NCBI RefSeq assembly: GCF_008001015.1
Contig: NZ_CP042862.1
Span: 2,356,001 to 2,420,000, forward strand
DNA length: 64,000 nt
Origin: Serinicoccus profundi
Lineage (GTDB): Bacteria; Actinomycetota; Actinomycetes; Actinomycetales; Dermatophilaceae
Direction of reading: 5' to 3'
The position numbers and the translations under genes are program-made. Of the stretch, positions 7,546 through 15,961 are shown piece after piece. A model generated the notes under the pieces. The model was not told where the DNA came from. It worked only from the letters and a program-made list of their open reading frames with translations, and made no database searches. Every line of letters begins with the position of its first letter. The stretch's first letter is position 1.

Positions 7546-8981
7546 GATCCAGTGCTGGAGGCGACGGCCAGCCCAGCCCGCTTCGGGTGGCGTGGCCTCC
7601 CATGGTGGCTGTGGCATTGGTGCTGCTCATCGCCGCACCTCGCTACGGGCCCCACTGGGACGAGCTCTACTTCGGGATGCTGCCGCCCCGGTGGTGGTAC
7701 GAGGACCAGCCTCCGCTGACCGTCTGGATCACCTGGGTCCTGGGCCGGTTCAGCGACGCCCTGTGGGTGCAGCGCCTACCCGGCGTCGCGGTCGCCGTGG
7801 TCGGGGCCCTCGTGGCCACCCTCTACCCCCGCACGCTCGGGGCCGGTGAGCAGGTCCAGCGCCTGGCGGGGTGGGCGCACGCCTTCACCGTCTACCCGCT
7901 CATCATGGGTCACCTGTTCACCACCTCGAGCATCGACCTGCTGGCCTGGCAGGTCGTCATCCTGTGCGTCCTGCGCGCGACCGTAGGTCACCCGCACGGA
8001 CTGCTCTGGGCCGGGACCGTCGCCGGGCTGGCCTGCTGGAACAAGCTGCTGGTCGTCGTCCTCGCGTCGGCCCTGCTCGTCGGGCTGCTGCTGACTTGCC
8101 GCAGCGTCCTGCTCACCCGGGACGCGCTCCTGGGCTCCCTGGTCTTCGTGCTGCTCGGGGCTCCCCAGGTCCTGCTGCAGCTCGCCCACGGCCTACCCAT
8201 GAGCCAGGTGTCCAGCGGCCTGGTCGACCAGCAGGGTGATCTCGTCCGCCTCGCCCTGCTCCCCGCGCTGGCGCTGTTCGTCGGACCTCCGCTGCTGCTC
8301 GTCTGGGTGGGTGCCCTGATCGCGCCGTGGCGCGAGGACCGTCCGGGACGCTTCCTGCTCCCGACCGCCGCAGTCGTGCTGCTCTGGACCCTCGCCAACC
8401 CCTCCCAGCCCTACTACCCGGTCGGCGTCCTTCTGCCGGCCCTGGCCGTGGGCTGGGTGACGTCGGGGGTGGTCGCGCGGTGGAGCCCGCGCAGGAGGTC
8501 TGCGGTGGTCGCTACCAACGGGCTCGTCGCGTGCCTGGTCTGCCTGCCGCTCCTGCCGCCCGGGGAGCCCTGGCTGTCCACCCTGTCGCGGGTCAACCCC
8601 ACCATCCGCGACCAGGTGGGATGGCCCGGACTGGCACAGCAGATCTCCTCGCTGCGCAGGCCCGGCGAGGACGTCGTGGTCGACACCTACGCCCTGGCCG
8701 GTGCCGTGCACCGCTACGGCACCCCCTCGGACCGGGCGTCGGTGCACTCCGGGCACAACGCGCTGTGGGACCTGGGTCCTCCCTCGAGCGACCTGGTGCT
8801 GCTCGTCGGCGAGGACGCGGTGCGCCAGCGTGACGCCTTCGACAGCTGCAGTCCGGCCGGGACCCTGGAGACGAGCCCGGTGGTCCACCCCCAGCTCGTG
8901 GACGTGCCGGTGTTCCACTGCGAGGGTCCCGTCTCGGACTGGCGCACCCTGTGGCCACGCTTTCGTCGGCTCACCGGCTGA
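7542..8981 (+). CDS. GT39/ArnT-like integral membrane glycosyltransferase
   Basis: 479 residues with 8-10 hydrophobic helices, typical of the polyprenyl-phosphate-sugar-dependent GT-C family. The first periplasmic loop holds HWDELYF, which carries the conserved Asp-Glu pair, and YEDQPPLTVW is another family landmark. GTG 7542 overlaps the restored stop of the preceding glycosyltransferase and has GGAG upstream, indicating translational coupling. The two probably act together in glycosylating a lipid or cell-surface molecule; the acceptor is unknown. Confidence 0.8.
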   Translation: MRSSAGGDGQPSPLRVAWPPMVAVALVLLIAAPRYGPHWDELYFGMLPPRWWYEDQPPLTVWITWVLGRFSDALWVQRLPGVAVAVVGALVATLYPRTLGAGEQVQRLAGWAHAFTVYPLIMGHLFTTSSIDLLAWQVVILCVLRATVGHPHGLLWAGTVAGLACWNKLLVVVLASALLVGLLLTCRSVLLTRDALLGSLVFVLLGAPQVLLQLAHGLPMSQVSSGLVDQQGDLVRLALLPALALFVGPPLLLVWVGALIAPWREDRPGRFLLPTAAVVLLWTLANPSQPYYPVGVLLPALAVGWVTSGVVARWSPRRRSAVVATNGLVACLVCLPLLPPGEPWLSTLSRVNPTIRDQVGWPGLAQQISSLRRPGEDVVVDTYALAGAVHRYGTPSDRASVHSGHNALWDLGPPSSDLVLLVGEDAVRQRDAFDSCSPAGTLETSPVVHPQLVDVPVFHCEGPVSDWRTLWPRFRRLTG

Positions 8982-9003
8982 CCGGACGTCCCGTGAGAGC
9001 GGC

Positions 9004-9630
9004 TCAGCCCGAGCTGCGGACCAGGACCTGCACCGACTCCACGACCAGGGCGAGGAGCAGGCAGCAGACGATGATGATCTGCCCGGTCCCCTCCTGCACC
9101 AGTGCCGGGGGCACGCGGTTCTCCGCGCAGAAGACGAGGGCCACCGCCGCCAGCGCGCCCCGGGGCAGACGCCCACGCTCCAGCCAGGCCGTCTCGGGCC
9201 GCACGGCCGACAGCAGGAGGCCACCGGCCGGCACCACCAGGGCCAGGATCACGCCGGTCAGGTGCAGGGCCCCGGTGTCCCCTGCGGGGAACACGGCGGC
9301 GATGACCAGGCCCAGTCCCATCACCGCCACGCTGCCGGAGAGCCATCGGCCCCACCGGGCGGTGAGAAAGAGTGCCGCTGCGCCCAGCAGCACCCCGGTC
9401 AGTAGCAGCCCCACGTTGAAGGCCGCTGCGCCGGGCGAGCAGATCCACCGCCCGTCCCGAGAGCGGCACGCCCCGTCGCCCAGGTCGCTGATCATGTTGA
9501 CCGACCAGACGAAGGTCGTCCCGCTGGTATGGAGCGCGGCCGCCATCGTGACGGCGAACAGCAGCACCGCGGACAGCACGCCTGCTGCACCCAAGGCGGC
9601 ACGACGGTTCGACACCGGGGAGCGAGTCAT
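9004..9630 (-). CDS. DUF998 family membrane protein
   Basis: 208 residues with about six membrane helices; the second loop reads SVNMISDLGDGAC, where family members have an N-x-(I/Y)-S-D-LG pattern. Function unknown. ATG 9630 with AAGGAC eight bases upstream was chosen over the longer open frame beginning near 9711. It is convergent with the glycosyltransferase before it and divergent from aroA, with 201 bp between. Confidence 0.75.
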   Translation of the reverse strand: MTRSPVSNRRAALGAAGVLSAVLLFAVTMAAALHTSGTTFVWSVNMISDLGDGACRSRDGRWICSPGAAAFNVGLLLTGVLLGAAALFLTARWGRWLSGSVAVMGLGLVIAAVFPAGDTGALHLTGVILALVVPAGGLLLSAVRPETAWLERGRLPRGALAAVALVFCAENRVPPALVQEGTGQIIIVCCLLLALVVESVQVLVRSSG

Positions 9631-9831
9631 CTCGGGCAGTCCTTCGGCCTCGTCCGGCCAGGGTGAGCGTCGGGCAGGTCCGCCGGCCGGGGACGGGTCG
9701 GGCTGGACCATCCGGGTGCATCAGGAGGGACGGCGACCCACCGACCGATGCCGGAACGGTAGCACCGCAGGCCCGGCTGGCCGACGCAGCCGCTAGGTTT
9801 GACCGCAGACCACGACGAGGAGCCATCTGCC

Positions 9832-11175
9832 ATGACCGACGCCCGGCCCTGGGCCGCGCCCCGTGCCGACAGCCCGATCGACGCCCGGGTGAGGGTGCCC
9901 GGGAGCAAGTCGCTGACCAACCGCTGGCTCGTGCTCGCCCTGCTCGCCGAGGGGACCAGCGTCCTGCGCCACCCCTTGCGCTCGGACGACAGCGAGCGGA
10001 TGGTGGGCGCGCTGCGGGCTCTGGGTGCCGAGGTGGACGACGAGGATCCGGCCGTCTGGGTGGTCAGCCCGCCGGCCGGTCGGCTGCGCGGGGGCATCGA
10101 CATCGACTGCGGCCAGGCCGGCACGGTCATGCGTTTCGTGCCGCCGGTGGCGGCGCTCGCCGACGGCCCGGTGCGCTTCGACGGACACCCGAGCGCCCGG
10201 TCCAGGCCGGTCGGCCCCCTGCTCCAGGCCCTGGGCGACGTCGGCGTGACGGTCCGTGAGGAGGGCCGGGGCACCCTGCCCTTCGAGGTGCTCGGACCCC
10301 TCCCCGCGACCTCCGGTGCCGAGCCCCCCCACGTGGGCATCGACGCCTCGGCCAGCTCGCAGTTCGTCTCTGCCCTCCTGCTCGCCGCAGCGGCATACCC
10401 CCGCGGCCTGCGGCTGGAGCACACGGGCCCCACGCTGCCGAGCCTGCCGCACATCGAGATGACCCTGGACGTCCTGGCCTCGGTCGGGGTGCGGGTCGAC
10501 CGGCCGGACGCCACCAGCTGGCTGGTGCACCCGGGGCCGGTGCGCGCCGTTGACGTCACCGTCGAGCCCGACCTCTCCTCGGCGGCGCCCTTCCTCGCGC
10601 TGGCCGCCGCGACCGGTGGCCGGGTGCTCGTCGCGGACTGGCCGGAGACGACGACCCAGCCGGGTGAGCGGATGCGTGAGGTGCTCGCGGCGATGGGGGC
10701 ACGCACCGACCTCACCGCCGCGGGGCTGCTGGCGTCCGGGGCCCCGGACGGTCGGTTGCGGGGGGTGGACCTCGACCTGTCGGAGGTCGGTGAGCTCACC
10801 CCGGTCATCGCCGCGCTGTGCGCCCTGGCCGACTCCCCCAGCCGGCTGCGCGGGGTCGGGCACCTGCGCGGGCACGAGACCGACCGCCTCGCGGCGCTCG
10901 TCACCGAGCTCACCCGGCTGGGCGCCGGGGCGCGAGAGCTGCCGGACGGCCTGGCGATCGAGCCCCGACCGCTGGTCGGCGCCCCCGTCCGGACCTACCA
11001 CGACCACCGGATGGCGATGTTCGGCGCCGTCCTGGGCGTCGCCGTCCCGGGCCTGGAGGTCGAGGACGTCGCGACCGCCGGCAAGACCTTCCCCGGCTTC
11101 GACCTGGCGTGGGAGGAGGCGGTGCGCAGCGCCGCCCCGACCCAGGCGTCGGCCTCACCGACGGGGCACCCGTGA
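9832..11175 (+). CDS. aroA: 3-phosphoshikimate 1-carboxyvinyltransferase (EPSP synthase)
   Basis: 447 residues. Joins PEP to shikimate-3-phosphate in the shikimate pathway to aromatic amino acids. Signatures: VPGSKSLTNRWLVLALLAEG near the N-terminus, the QAGTVMRFVPP loop, DASASSQFVSALLLAA, and RGHETDRLAAL near the C-terminus, followed by DHRMAMFGAVLG. ATG 9832 has GAGGAG nine bases upstream; a -10-like TAGGTT lies at 9794-9799. The stop overlaps the GTG of rsgA, a coupling common in actinobacteria. Confidence 0.97.
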   Translation: MTDARPWAAPRADSPIDARVRVPGSKSLTNRWLVLALLAEGTSVLRHPLRSDDSERMVGALRALGAEVDDEDPAVWVVSPPAGRLRGGIDIDCGQAGTVMRFVPPVAALADGPVRFDGHPSARSRPVGPLLQALGDVGVTVREEGRGTLPFEVLGPLPATSGAEPPHVGIDASASSQFVSALLLAAAAYPRGLRLEHTGPTLPSLPHIEMTLDVLASVGVRVDRPDATSWLVHPGPVRAVDVTVEPDLSSAAPFLALAAATGGRVLVADWPETTTQPGERMREVLAAMGARTDLTAAGLLASGAPDGRLRGVDLDLSEVGELTPVIAALCALADSPSRLRGVGHLRGHETDRLAALVTELTRLGAGARELPDGLAIEPRPLVGAPVRTYHDHRMAMFGAVLGVAVPGLEVEDVATAGKTFPGFDLAWEEAVRSAAPTQASASPTGHP

Positions 11176-12200
11176 GCGGCCGCTACGACCACCTCGACGA
11201 GTCCGACGTCCGCGTCCGCGCCTCGCGCAAGGGCTCCCGCCCCCGGACCAAGGAGCGGCCCGCCCACGAGGACGCCGTCCTCGGCGTCGTGACGACCGTC
11301 GACCGGGGGCGCTACACCACCCGGGTGGACGACCGCTCGGTCATCGCCATGCGGGCCCGGGAGCTGGGCCGCGCCCGCATCGTCGTCGGCGACCGGGTGG
11401 GGATGGTGGGCGACACCTCGGGGCGAGCGGACACGCTGGCCCGCATCGTGCGGGTGGAGGAGCGGCGGACCGTGCTGCGCCGCAGCGCCGACGACTCCGA
11501 CACGGTGGAGCGCGTCATCGTCGCCAACGCCGACCAGCTCGTCATCGTCACCGCCCTCGCCGACCCCGAGCCCCGGGCGCGGATGGTCGACCGGTGCCTG
11601 GTCGCCGCCTACGACGCCGGTCTGGACCCCCTCCTGGTCCTCACCAAGGCCGACCTCGCCTCCCCGGCCGAGTTCCTCCAGCACTACACCGCCCTCGACG
11701 TGCCGGCCGTCGTCACCGCCAGCGTCGTCGACGGCGAGCGCCTCACCGTCGACGCCGACGACCTCGAGCGGGTCCGGGAGGCGCTGCAGGGCCGCACGAG
11801 CGTGCTCGTCGGCCACTCCGGTGTCGGCAAGTCGACCCTGGTCAACGCCCTCGTGCCCCACGCGGCCCGCGCGACCGGCGTGGTCAACGCGGTCACCGGG
11901 CGCGGGCGGCATACCTCCACCTCCGCGATCGCGCTCGAGCTGGCCGAGGGCGGGTGGGTCGTCGACACCCCGGGGGTGCGGTCCTTCGGCCTCGGGCACG
12001 TCGACCCGGCGACCTTCGTCCAGCACTTCGAGGATCTCGCCGCGGGCACGGCCGGCTGCCCGCGCGGGTGCAGCCACGACGAGCCCGAGTGCGCGCTCGA
12101 CGCCTGGGTCGAGCAGGGGCATGCCGGTCCCGCCGGGCCCGCCCGCCTGGAGTCGCTGCGCCGGCTGCTGCGCAGCCGCACCGGCGAGGAGCACGGCTGA
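11172..12200 (+). CDS. rsgA: Ribosome small-subunit biogenesis GTPase RsgA
   Basis: 342 residues. An N-terminal OB-fold domain is followed by a circularly permuted GTPase: LTKADL (G4) comes before GHSGVGKSTLVNAL (G1), RGRHTSTS (G2) and DTPGVRSFGL (G3). The C-terminal zinc knuckle is CPRGCSHDEPECAL. It binds immature 30S subunits and uses GTP to release assembly factors. It overlaps aroA by four bases and is followed by hisN. Confidence 0.96.
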   Translation: MSGRYDHLDESDVRVRASRKGSRPRTKERPAHEDAVLGVVTTVDRGRYTTRVDDRSVIAMRARELGRARIVVGDRVGMVGDTSGRADTLARIVRVEERRTVLRRSADDSDTVERVIVANADQLVIVTALADPEPRARMVDRCLVAAYDAGLDPLLVLTKADLASPAEFLQHYTALDVPAVVTASVVDGERLTVDADDLERVREALQGRTSVLVGHSGVGKSTLVNALVPHAARATGVVNAVTGRGRHTSTSAIALELAEGGWVVDTPGVRSFGLGHVDPATFVQHFEDLAAGTAGCPRGCSHDEPECALDAWVEQGHAGPAGPARLESLRRLLRSRTGEEHG

Positions 12201-12227
12201 GCGCTGACCAGCGGCTACGGTGAGCGG

Positions 12228-13049
12228 GTGCCTGGCTACGACGACGACCTGAGACTCGCCCACGTCCTCGCTGACGCGGTCGAGCGCACCTCTCTCGAGC
12301 TCTTCGGCTCCCTGCAGGAGGAGGTGCAGGTCGGTCCGGACGGCGCGCTCACCACCCCTGCGGCGACGAGGCTCGAGGAGCTGCTGAGGCACCAGCTCCA
12401 CCGGACCCGGCCTCGCGACCGGGTGGAGGGGCGCACCCTGGACCCCACCGGGCACGGCGCCCGGCGGTGGGTGGTCGACGCGATCGACGGCGCCGCCAAC
12501 TACGTCCGCGGGGTGCCGGTCTGGGCGACGCTCATCTCCCTCGTCGTCGAGGACGAGCCGGTGCTGGGCCTCGTGTCCGCACCGCACCTCGCGCGCCGGT
12601 GGTGGGCGGGGGTGGGATCGGGCGCCTGGACCGGCAGGACCCTCTCCCGGGCCCGCCGCATCGAGGTGTCCCGGACCGGTGTGCTCTCCCACGCCTCGGT
12701 GTCGACCGACGACGTCGCCGGGTGGCTGCACGGCGACCGCGGCGCCGGGTTCGCCGCGCTAACCGACCGAGTCTGGCGCACCCGCGCCTACGGCGAGTTC
12801 TGGAGCCACGCCCTCGTCGCTGAGGGAGCCGCCGACATCGCCCTCTCGGCCTGGAGCGACCAGTACCAGCTGGCGACCCTGGTGCCCCTGCTGCGGGAGG
12901 CGGGCGGCACCGTCACCGACCTCAGCGGGGCACCGGCCGCCTCACCGCTGGCCCCGCAGGGCGCTGCTCACCCGGTCCTGGCCACCAACGGGCTCGTGCA
13001 CGAGGAGGTCCTCATGACTCTGGGTCAGGCGGCAGCGGCCGAGGGCTGA
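12228..13049 (+). CDS. hisN: Inositol monophosphatase-family protein, HisN-like but with altered metal site
   Basis: 273 residues, placed directly after rsgA where actinobacteria usually encode histidinol-phosphatase HisN. The fold is recognisable: VVDAIDGAANYVRGVPVWATL, RWWAGVGSGAW, RTRAYGEFWSHALVAEGAADIAL, REAGGTVTDLSG. Several metal ligands look changed: GEE is VEG, DGT is DGA, and the WDxA aspartate position aligns with Gln in QYQLATLVP. The PVTDAD region is also lost. It may be inactive or have changed substrate. The GTG start has TACGGT six bases upstream (leaderless type). The last 38 bases overlap the opposing M16 gene. Confidence 0.75.
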   Translation: MPGYDDDLRLAHVLADAVERTSLELFGSLQEEVQVGPDGALTTPAATRLEELLRHQLHRTRPRDRVEGRTLDPTGHGARRWVVDAIDGAANYVRGVPVWATLISLVVEDEPVLGLVSAPHLARRWWAGVGSGAWTGRTLSRARRIEVSRTGVLSHASVSTDDVAGWLHGDRGAGFAALTDRVWRTRAYGEFWSHALVAEGAADIALSAWSDQYQLATLVPLLREAGGTVTDLSGAPAASPLAPQGAAHPVLATNGLVHEEVLMTLGQAAAAEG

Positions 13050-14421
13050 CCTCCGGGTCGACCACACGCACCGGGCCGAGGTCGTCCGCGTCCTGCAGTT
13101 CCTGGACCTGCTCCGGGTCGCCCACGAGGACCACGGTCCACGCCGGGCCGGTCCGGACCTCCTCCCACGCCTGCGCCGCCTGGGCAGGCGTGAGCTCCCG
13201 CACCTGCTGCAGGGTCCGCGTCACCGTGCCCGGATCGAGTCCGTCGCTGGCCAACGAGACCAGCTCGTCGGCGACGCTGTCCGCGGTGAGGTACCGGCCG
13301 GGCGCGGTCATCGCCACGAAGTCGGCCGCCTCCCTGACCTCCTGCTCCGCCAGCTCCGCACCTGGGGTGTCGAGGATGCGGAGCGTCTCCCGCAGGGCCG
13401 GCACGGTGGCGTCGGCACGCACCGCGCCACCGACGACGCACTGGCCGCCGACCTGACGCGGTCGGAATCCGAGCCGCATGCCGTAGGTGTAGCCGCGCTC
13501 CTCGCGCAGCACACGGTCCAGGCGGGCGTGCGGGGCGCCACCGAAGAGCATCGCCAGCGCCTGGTAGGTGCCCCACCCGTGCGGCGTCCGCCGGTCCGGG
13601 CCGGGCCGGCCCAGCAGCAGCTCGGTCTGCGCGGCGCCCGGCCTCGGCACGATGAGCACCTGCCCGGCGTCCGCGGCCCGCCCTGCCGGACGCCGCTCGC
13701 CACCCGGCACCGTGCCGTCGGCGCCCTCCCACGAGCCCACCGTGCTCGACAGCAGACCCACCGGATCCTCGAGCGTCGAGAGGTCTCCGGTGAGCACGAC
13801 CACGCCACCGCCGGGCGAGAGCGTGGCGTGACGCTCGCGCAGCACCTCCGGGGTCAGGGCGGCGACCGTGGTGGCGGTTCCGCCCAGCGGCAGGCGGGCG
13901 CGCTCGGCGGCATCGAAGTAGGCCTGGCGCAGCTCGCGGTGGGCCCGCCCGGTGGGGTCCGCGAGCTCGTGGGCGATGTCCGTGGCCCGGTGTCGCACCA
14001 GGCGCGCCACCTCGGTCTCGGGGAAGGTCGGCTCCCCCAGGAGCTCGACGAGGAGGTCGAGCGCGACCCCGAGGTGACGGCCGGTGACCTCGAGCCCGAG
14101 GTGCATCCCGCGCTCCCCGGCCCCGGCGCCGAAGGCGATCCCGTGCCGCTCGAGCAGCTCGGCGAGCTCGGTCGAGGTGCGCGACCGTGTCCCCTCGTCC
14201 AGGCAGCGCGCCATCATGAGCGTGGATCCCTCGGTGCCGGGCCGCTCCCGGGCGACGGGGGCGACGAGGGACACCCGCAGGGACAGGACATGCTGGCCAG
14301 GAAGGTCGACGAGCAGCGCCTGCAGACCGTTCGGCAGCTGCGCGTGGACCGGCTCCGGGAAGTGCCAGACCGGTGGTTGCCCCACCTCGGGGCGTCGGCG
14401 CACGCGTGCGGGGCCGCTCAT
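13012..14421 (-). CDS. M16 peptidase family, non-catalytic subunit
   Basis: 469 residues of the pitrilysin/processing-peptidase fold. The zinc motif HxxEH is absent: the region where it belongs reads LMMARCLDEGTRSRTSTEL. The C-terminal arginine/tyrosine landmark is kept (REERGYTYGMRLGFRP). Such subunits pair with a catalytic partner, encoded immediately upstream (14418-15698) with a four-base ATGA overlap. Together they should form a PqqL-like or mitochondrial-processing-peptidase-like heterodimer; the substrate is unknown. Confidence 0.88.
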   Translation of the reverse strand: MSGPARVRRRPEVGQPPVWHFPEPVHAQLPNGLQALLVDLPGQHVLSLRVSLVAPVARERPGTEGSTLMMARCLDEGTRSRTSTELAELLERHGIAFGAGAGERGMHLGLEVTGRHLGVALDLLVELLGEPTFPETEVARLVRHRATDIAHELADPTGRAHRELRQAYFDAAERARLPLGGTATTVAALTPEVLRERHATLSPGGGVVVLTGDLSTLEDPVGLLSSTVGSWEGADGTVPGGERRPAGRAADAGQVLIVPRPGAAQTELLLGRPGPDRRTPHGWGTYQALAMLFGGAPHARLDRVLREERGYTYGMRLGFRPRQVGGQCVVGGAVRADATVPALRETLRILDTPGAELAEQEVREAADFVAMTAPGRYLTADSVADELVSLASDGLDPGTVTRTLQQVRELTPAQAAQAWEEVRTGPAWTVVLVGDPEQVQELQDADDLGPVRVVDPEVSPRPLPPDPES

Positions 14422-15698
14422 GCCTCCTCCTCCCAGCGGTAGACCAACGTGGCCATGACCTCGGGCACGAGGTGGCGGGCGGCCGCCTGGCGCACCTGCT
14501 CGGCCGTGACCGACAGGACCTGGTCGACGTAGCGGTTGACCTGGTCGGGGTCGTCGAAGAGCAGGGTGGCGCGGCTGAGCAGGTCGGCCCGCTCGTCGTA
14601 GCCGGCCAATGCCTCGAGCCAGGCGCGTTCGGTGTCCGCCCGCGACGCCTCCAGCTCCACGGCCCGGGGACCGGTGGTGGCGAACTCCTGGAGGATGTCC
14701 GCGAGCCGCTGCTCGACGACACGCGGGTCGACCCCCTCGGTGACGTCGACGACGAGCAGCCCGAGCGAGGTGCCGTCACGCAGCCCCAGAGCGCTGGCCG
14801 AGGCGCCGCTGACGAGCTCGGCCTCCCGGAGCAGGCGCTCGTGCACGCGCGAGATGGTCAGCGAGGCCAGGGCGTCGAGGGCCAGCGCGCAGGCGACGAA
14901 GTCCGGGTCGGTGACGGCCGGCAGCCGGGCGGCGAGATAGAGCCGCTCGGAGGGGATCTGCGCCCCGGCCACGACCACCTCACGGACCGCGGAGGGCAGA
15001 GGGGGCAGCGGCCTACCCGGCGGGGGGCGCGGCACGGTGGCGTCCTCGAGATGGCCGAAGTAGCGATCGGCCAGCTGGAAGGCCTCCTGCTCGGCGACAT
15101 CCCCCACCAGGGTCAGCACGCTCGTCCGGGGGCCGTAGTGCGCGCGGTAGAAGGCGTGCGCGTCCTCCAGGGTCGCCGCCCTCAGGTCCTCCATGGAGCC
15201 GATCGTGGGGTGGCGGTAGGGGTGCCCCTCCGGGAAGACCAGCTCCCCCACCCGGGCGAACGCGGTGCCGTAGGGCACGGTGTCGTAACGCTGCCGCTTC
15301 TCCTCCACGACGACGTCCCGCTGGTTGTCGAGGTTGTCCTGGGTGAGCGCCGGCAGGAGGTGACCCTGGCGGTCGGCCTCCATCCACAGCGCCAGCTCCA
15401 GGACGTTGCTGGGGACCGACTGGACGTATGCCGTGCGGTCGAAGGAGGTGGTGGCATTGGCGCGGCCTCCCCGTGCCATGAGGGCGGCCATGTGCTCCCC
15501 CTCCGTGACGAGCTCGCTGCCCTGGAACATCAGGTGCTCGAAGAGGTGGGCCAGGCCGGTGCGCCCGTGCTCCTCGTGACGCGAGCCCACGTCCACCCAG
15601 AGGTTGATGCTCACGCTGGGCACCGCGTGATCCTCGCTGACGACGACGCGCAAGCCGTTGGCGAGGGTGCGGGAGGCGACCGGGAGGGCTAGAGGCAT
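14418..15698 (-). CDS. M16 zinc metallopeptidase, catalytic subunit
   Basis: 426 residues. The inverted zinc motif HLFEH (in LAHLFEHLMFQGS) with the distal glutamate in VVVEEKRQRYD defines an active M16 peptidase. Only one of the two R/Y substrate-binding landmarks is obvious. It is coupled by ATGA overlap to the non-catalytic partner downstream. ATG 15698 has a -10-like TAGGGT nine bases upstream, so the leader is absent or very short. Confidence 0.9.
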   Translation of the reverse strand: MPLALPVASRTLANGLRVVVSEDHAVPSVSINLWVDVGSRHEEHGRTGLAHLFEHLMFQGSELVTEGEHMAALMARGGRANATTSFDRTAYVQSVPSNVLELALWMEADRQGHLLPALTQDNLDNQRDVVVEEKRQRYDTVPYGTAFARVGELVFPEGHPYRHPTIGSMEDLRAATLEDAHAFYRAHYGPRTSVLTLVGDVAEQEAFQLADRYFGHLEDATVPRPPPGRPLPPLPSAVREVVVAGAQIPSERLYLAARLPAVTDPDFVACALALDALASLTISRVHERLLREAELVSGASASALGLRDGTSLGLLVVDVTEGVDPRVVEQRLADILQEFATTGPRAVELEASRADTERAWLEALAGYDERADLLSRATLLFDDPDQVNRYVDQVLSVTAEQVRQAAARHLVPEVMATLVYRWEEEA

Positions 15699-15757
15699 AG
15701 GAGCGTCACCCTATGCCGCGCGACCAGCGGGACCAGCAGCGAGGTCGCCTGAGGACG

Positions 15758-15792
15758 ACGAAGGCCCGGACCGTGATGGTCCGGGCCTTCGT
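15758..15792 (-). terminator. Terminator of the initiator tRNA gene
   Basis: A 15-bp stem made of ACGAAGGCCCGGACC and GGTCCGGGCCTTCGT with a 5-base loop. It lies 20 bases past the 3' end of the tRNA on the minus strand, separating it from the M16 genes. Confidence 0.8.
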
Positions 15793-15811
15793 GCGCGCTC
15801 GACGCGATGCG

Positions 15812-15885
15812 TAGCGGGGGCAGGATTTGAACCTGCGACCTCCGGGTTATGAGCCCGGCGAGCTACCGAACTGCTCCACCCCGCG
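15812..15885 (-). tRNA. Initiator tRNA-fMet (CAT anticodon)
   Basis: A cloverleaf of 74 bases without encoded CCA. The acceptor starts CGCGGGG; the anticodon arm GGGCTCATAACCC has three G-C pairs, the hallmark of initiator tRNA; the T arm contains GGTTCAAATCC. Position 1 (C) faces T at position 72, so the first pair is mismatched, as initiators require to avoid elongation use (E. coli has C1-A72). It has its own promoter (15900-15928) and terminator (15758-15792). Confidence 0.97.
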
Positions 15886-15899
15886 TCGTGGTGAGCACT

Positions 15900-15928
15900 A
15901 CTTTACGTGATGGGGAAGCACTCACCAA
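15900..15928 (-). promoter_or_regulatory. Promoter of tRNA-fMet
   Basis: Minus strand TTGGTG (15928-15923), a 17-base spacer, and TAAAGT (15905-15900). The expected RNA start is about 8 bases before the mature tRNA 5' end. This is one of the clearest housekeeping promoters in the window. Confidence 0.75.
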
Positions 15929-15961
15929 ATCGCGGTTCTCCACCTCGTCGTCCAGGCCGGA

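Noticed and set aside
9631-9831. N-terminal extension of the DUF998 gene to 9711
   Set aside because: The extension is Pro/Gly/Asp-rich and lacks similarity to a membrane protein N-terminus; ATG 9630 has a good ribosome site.
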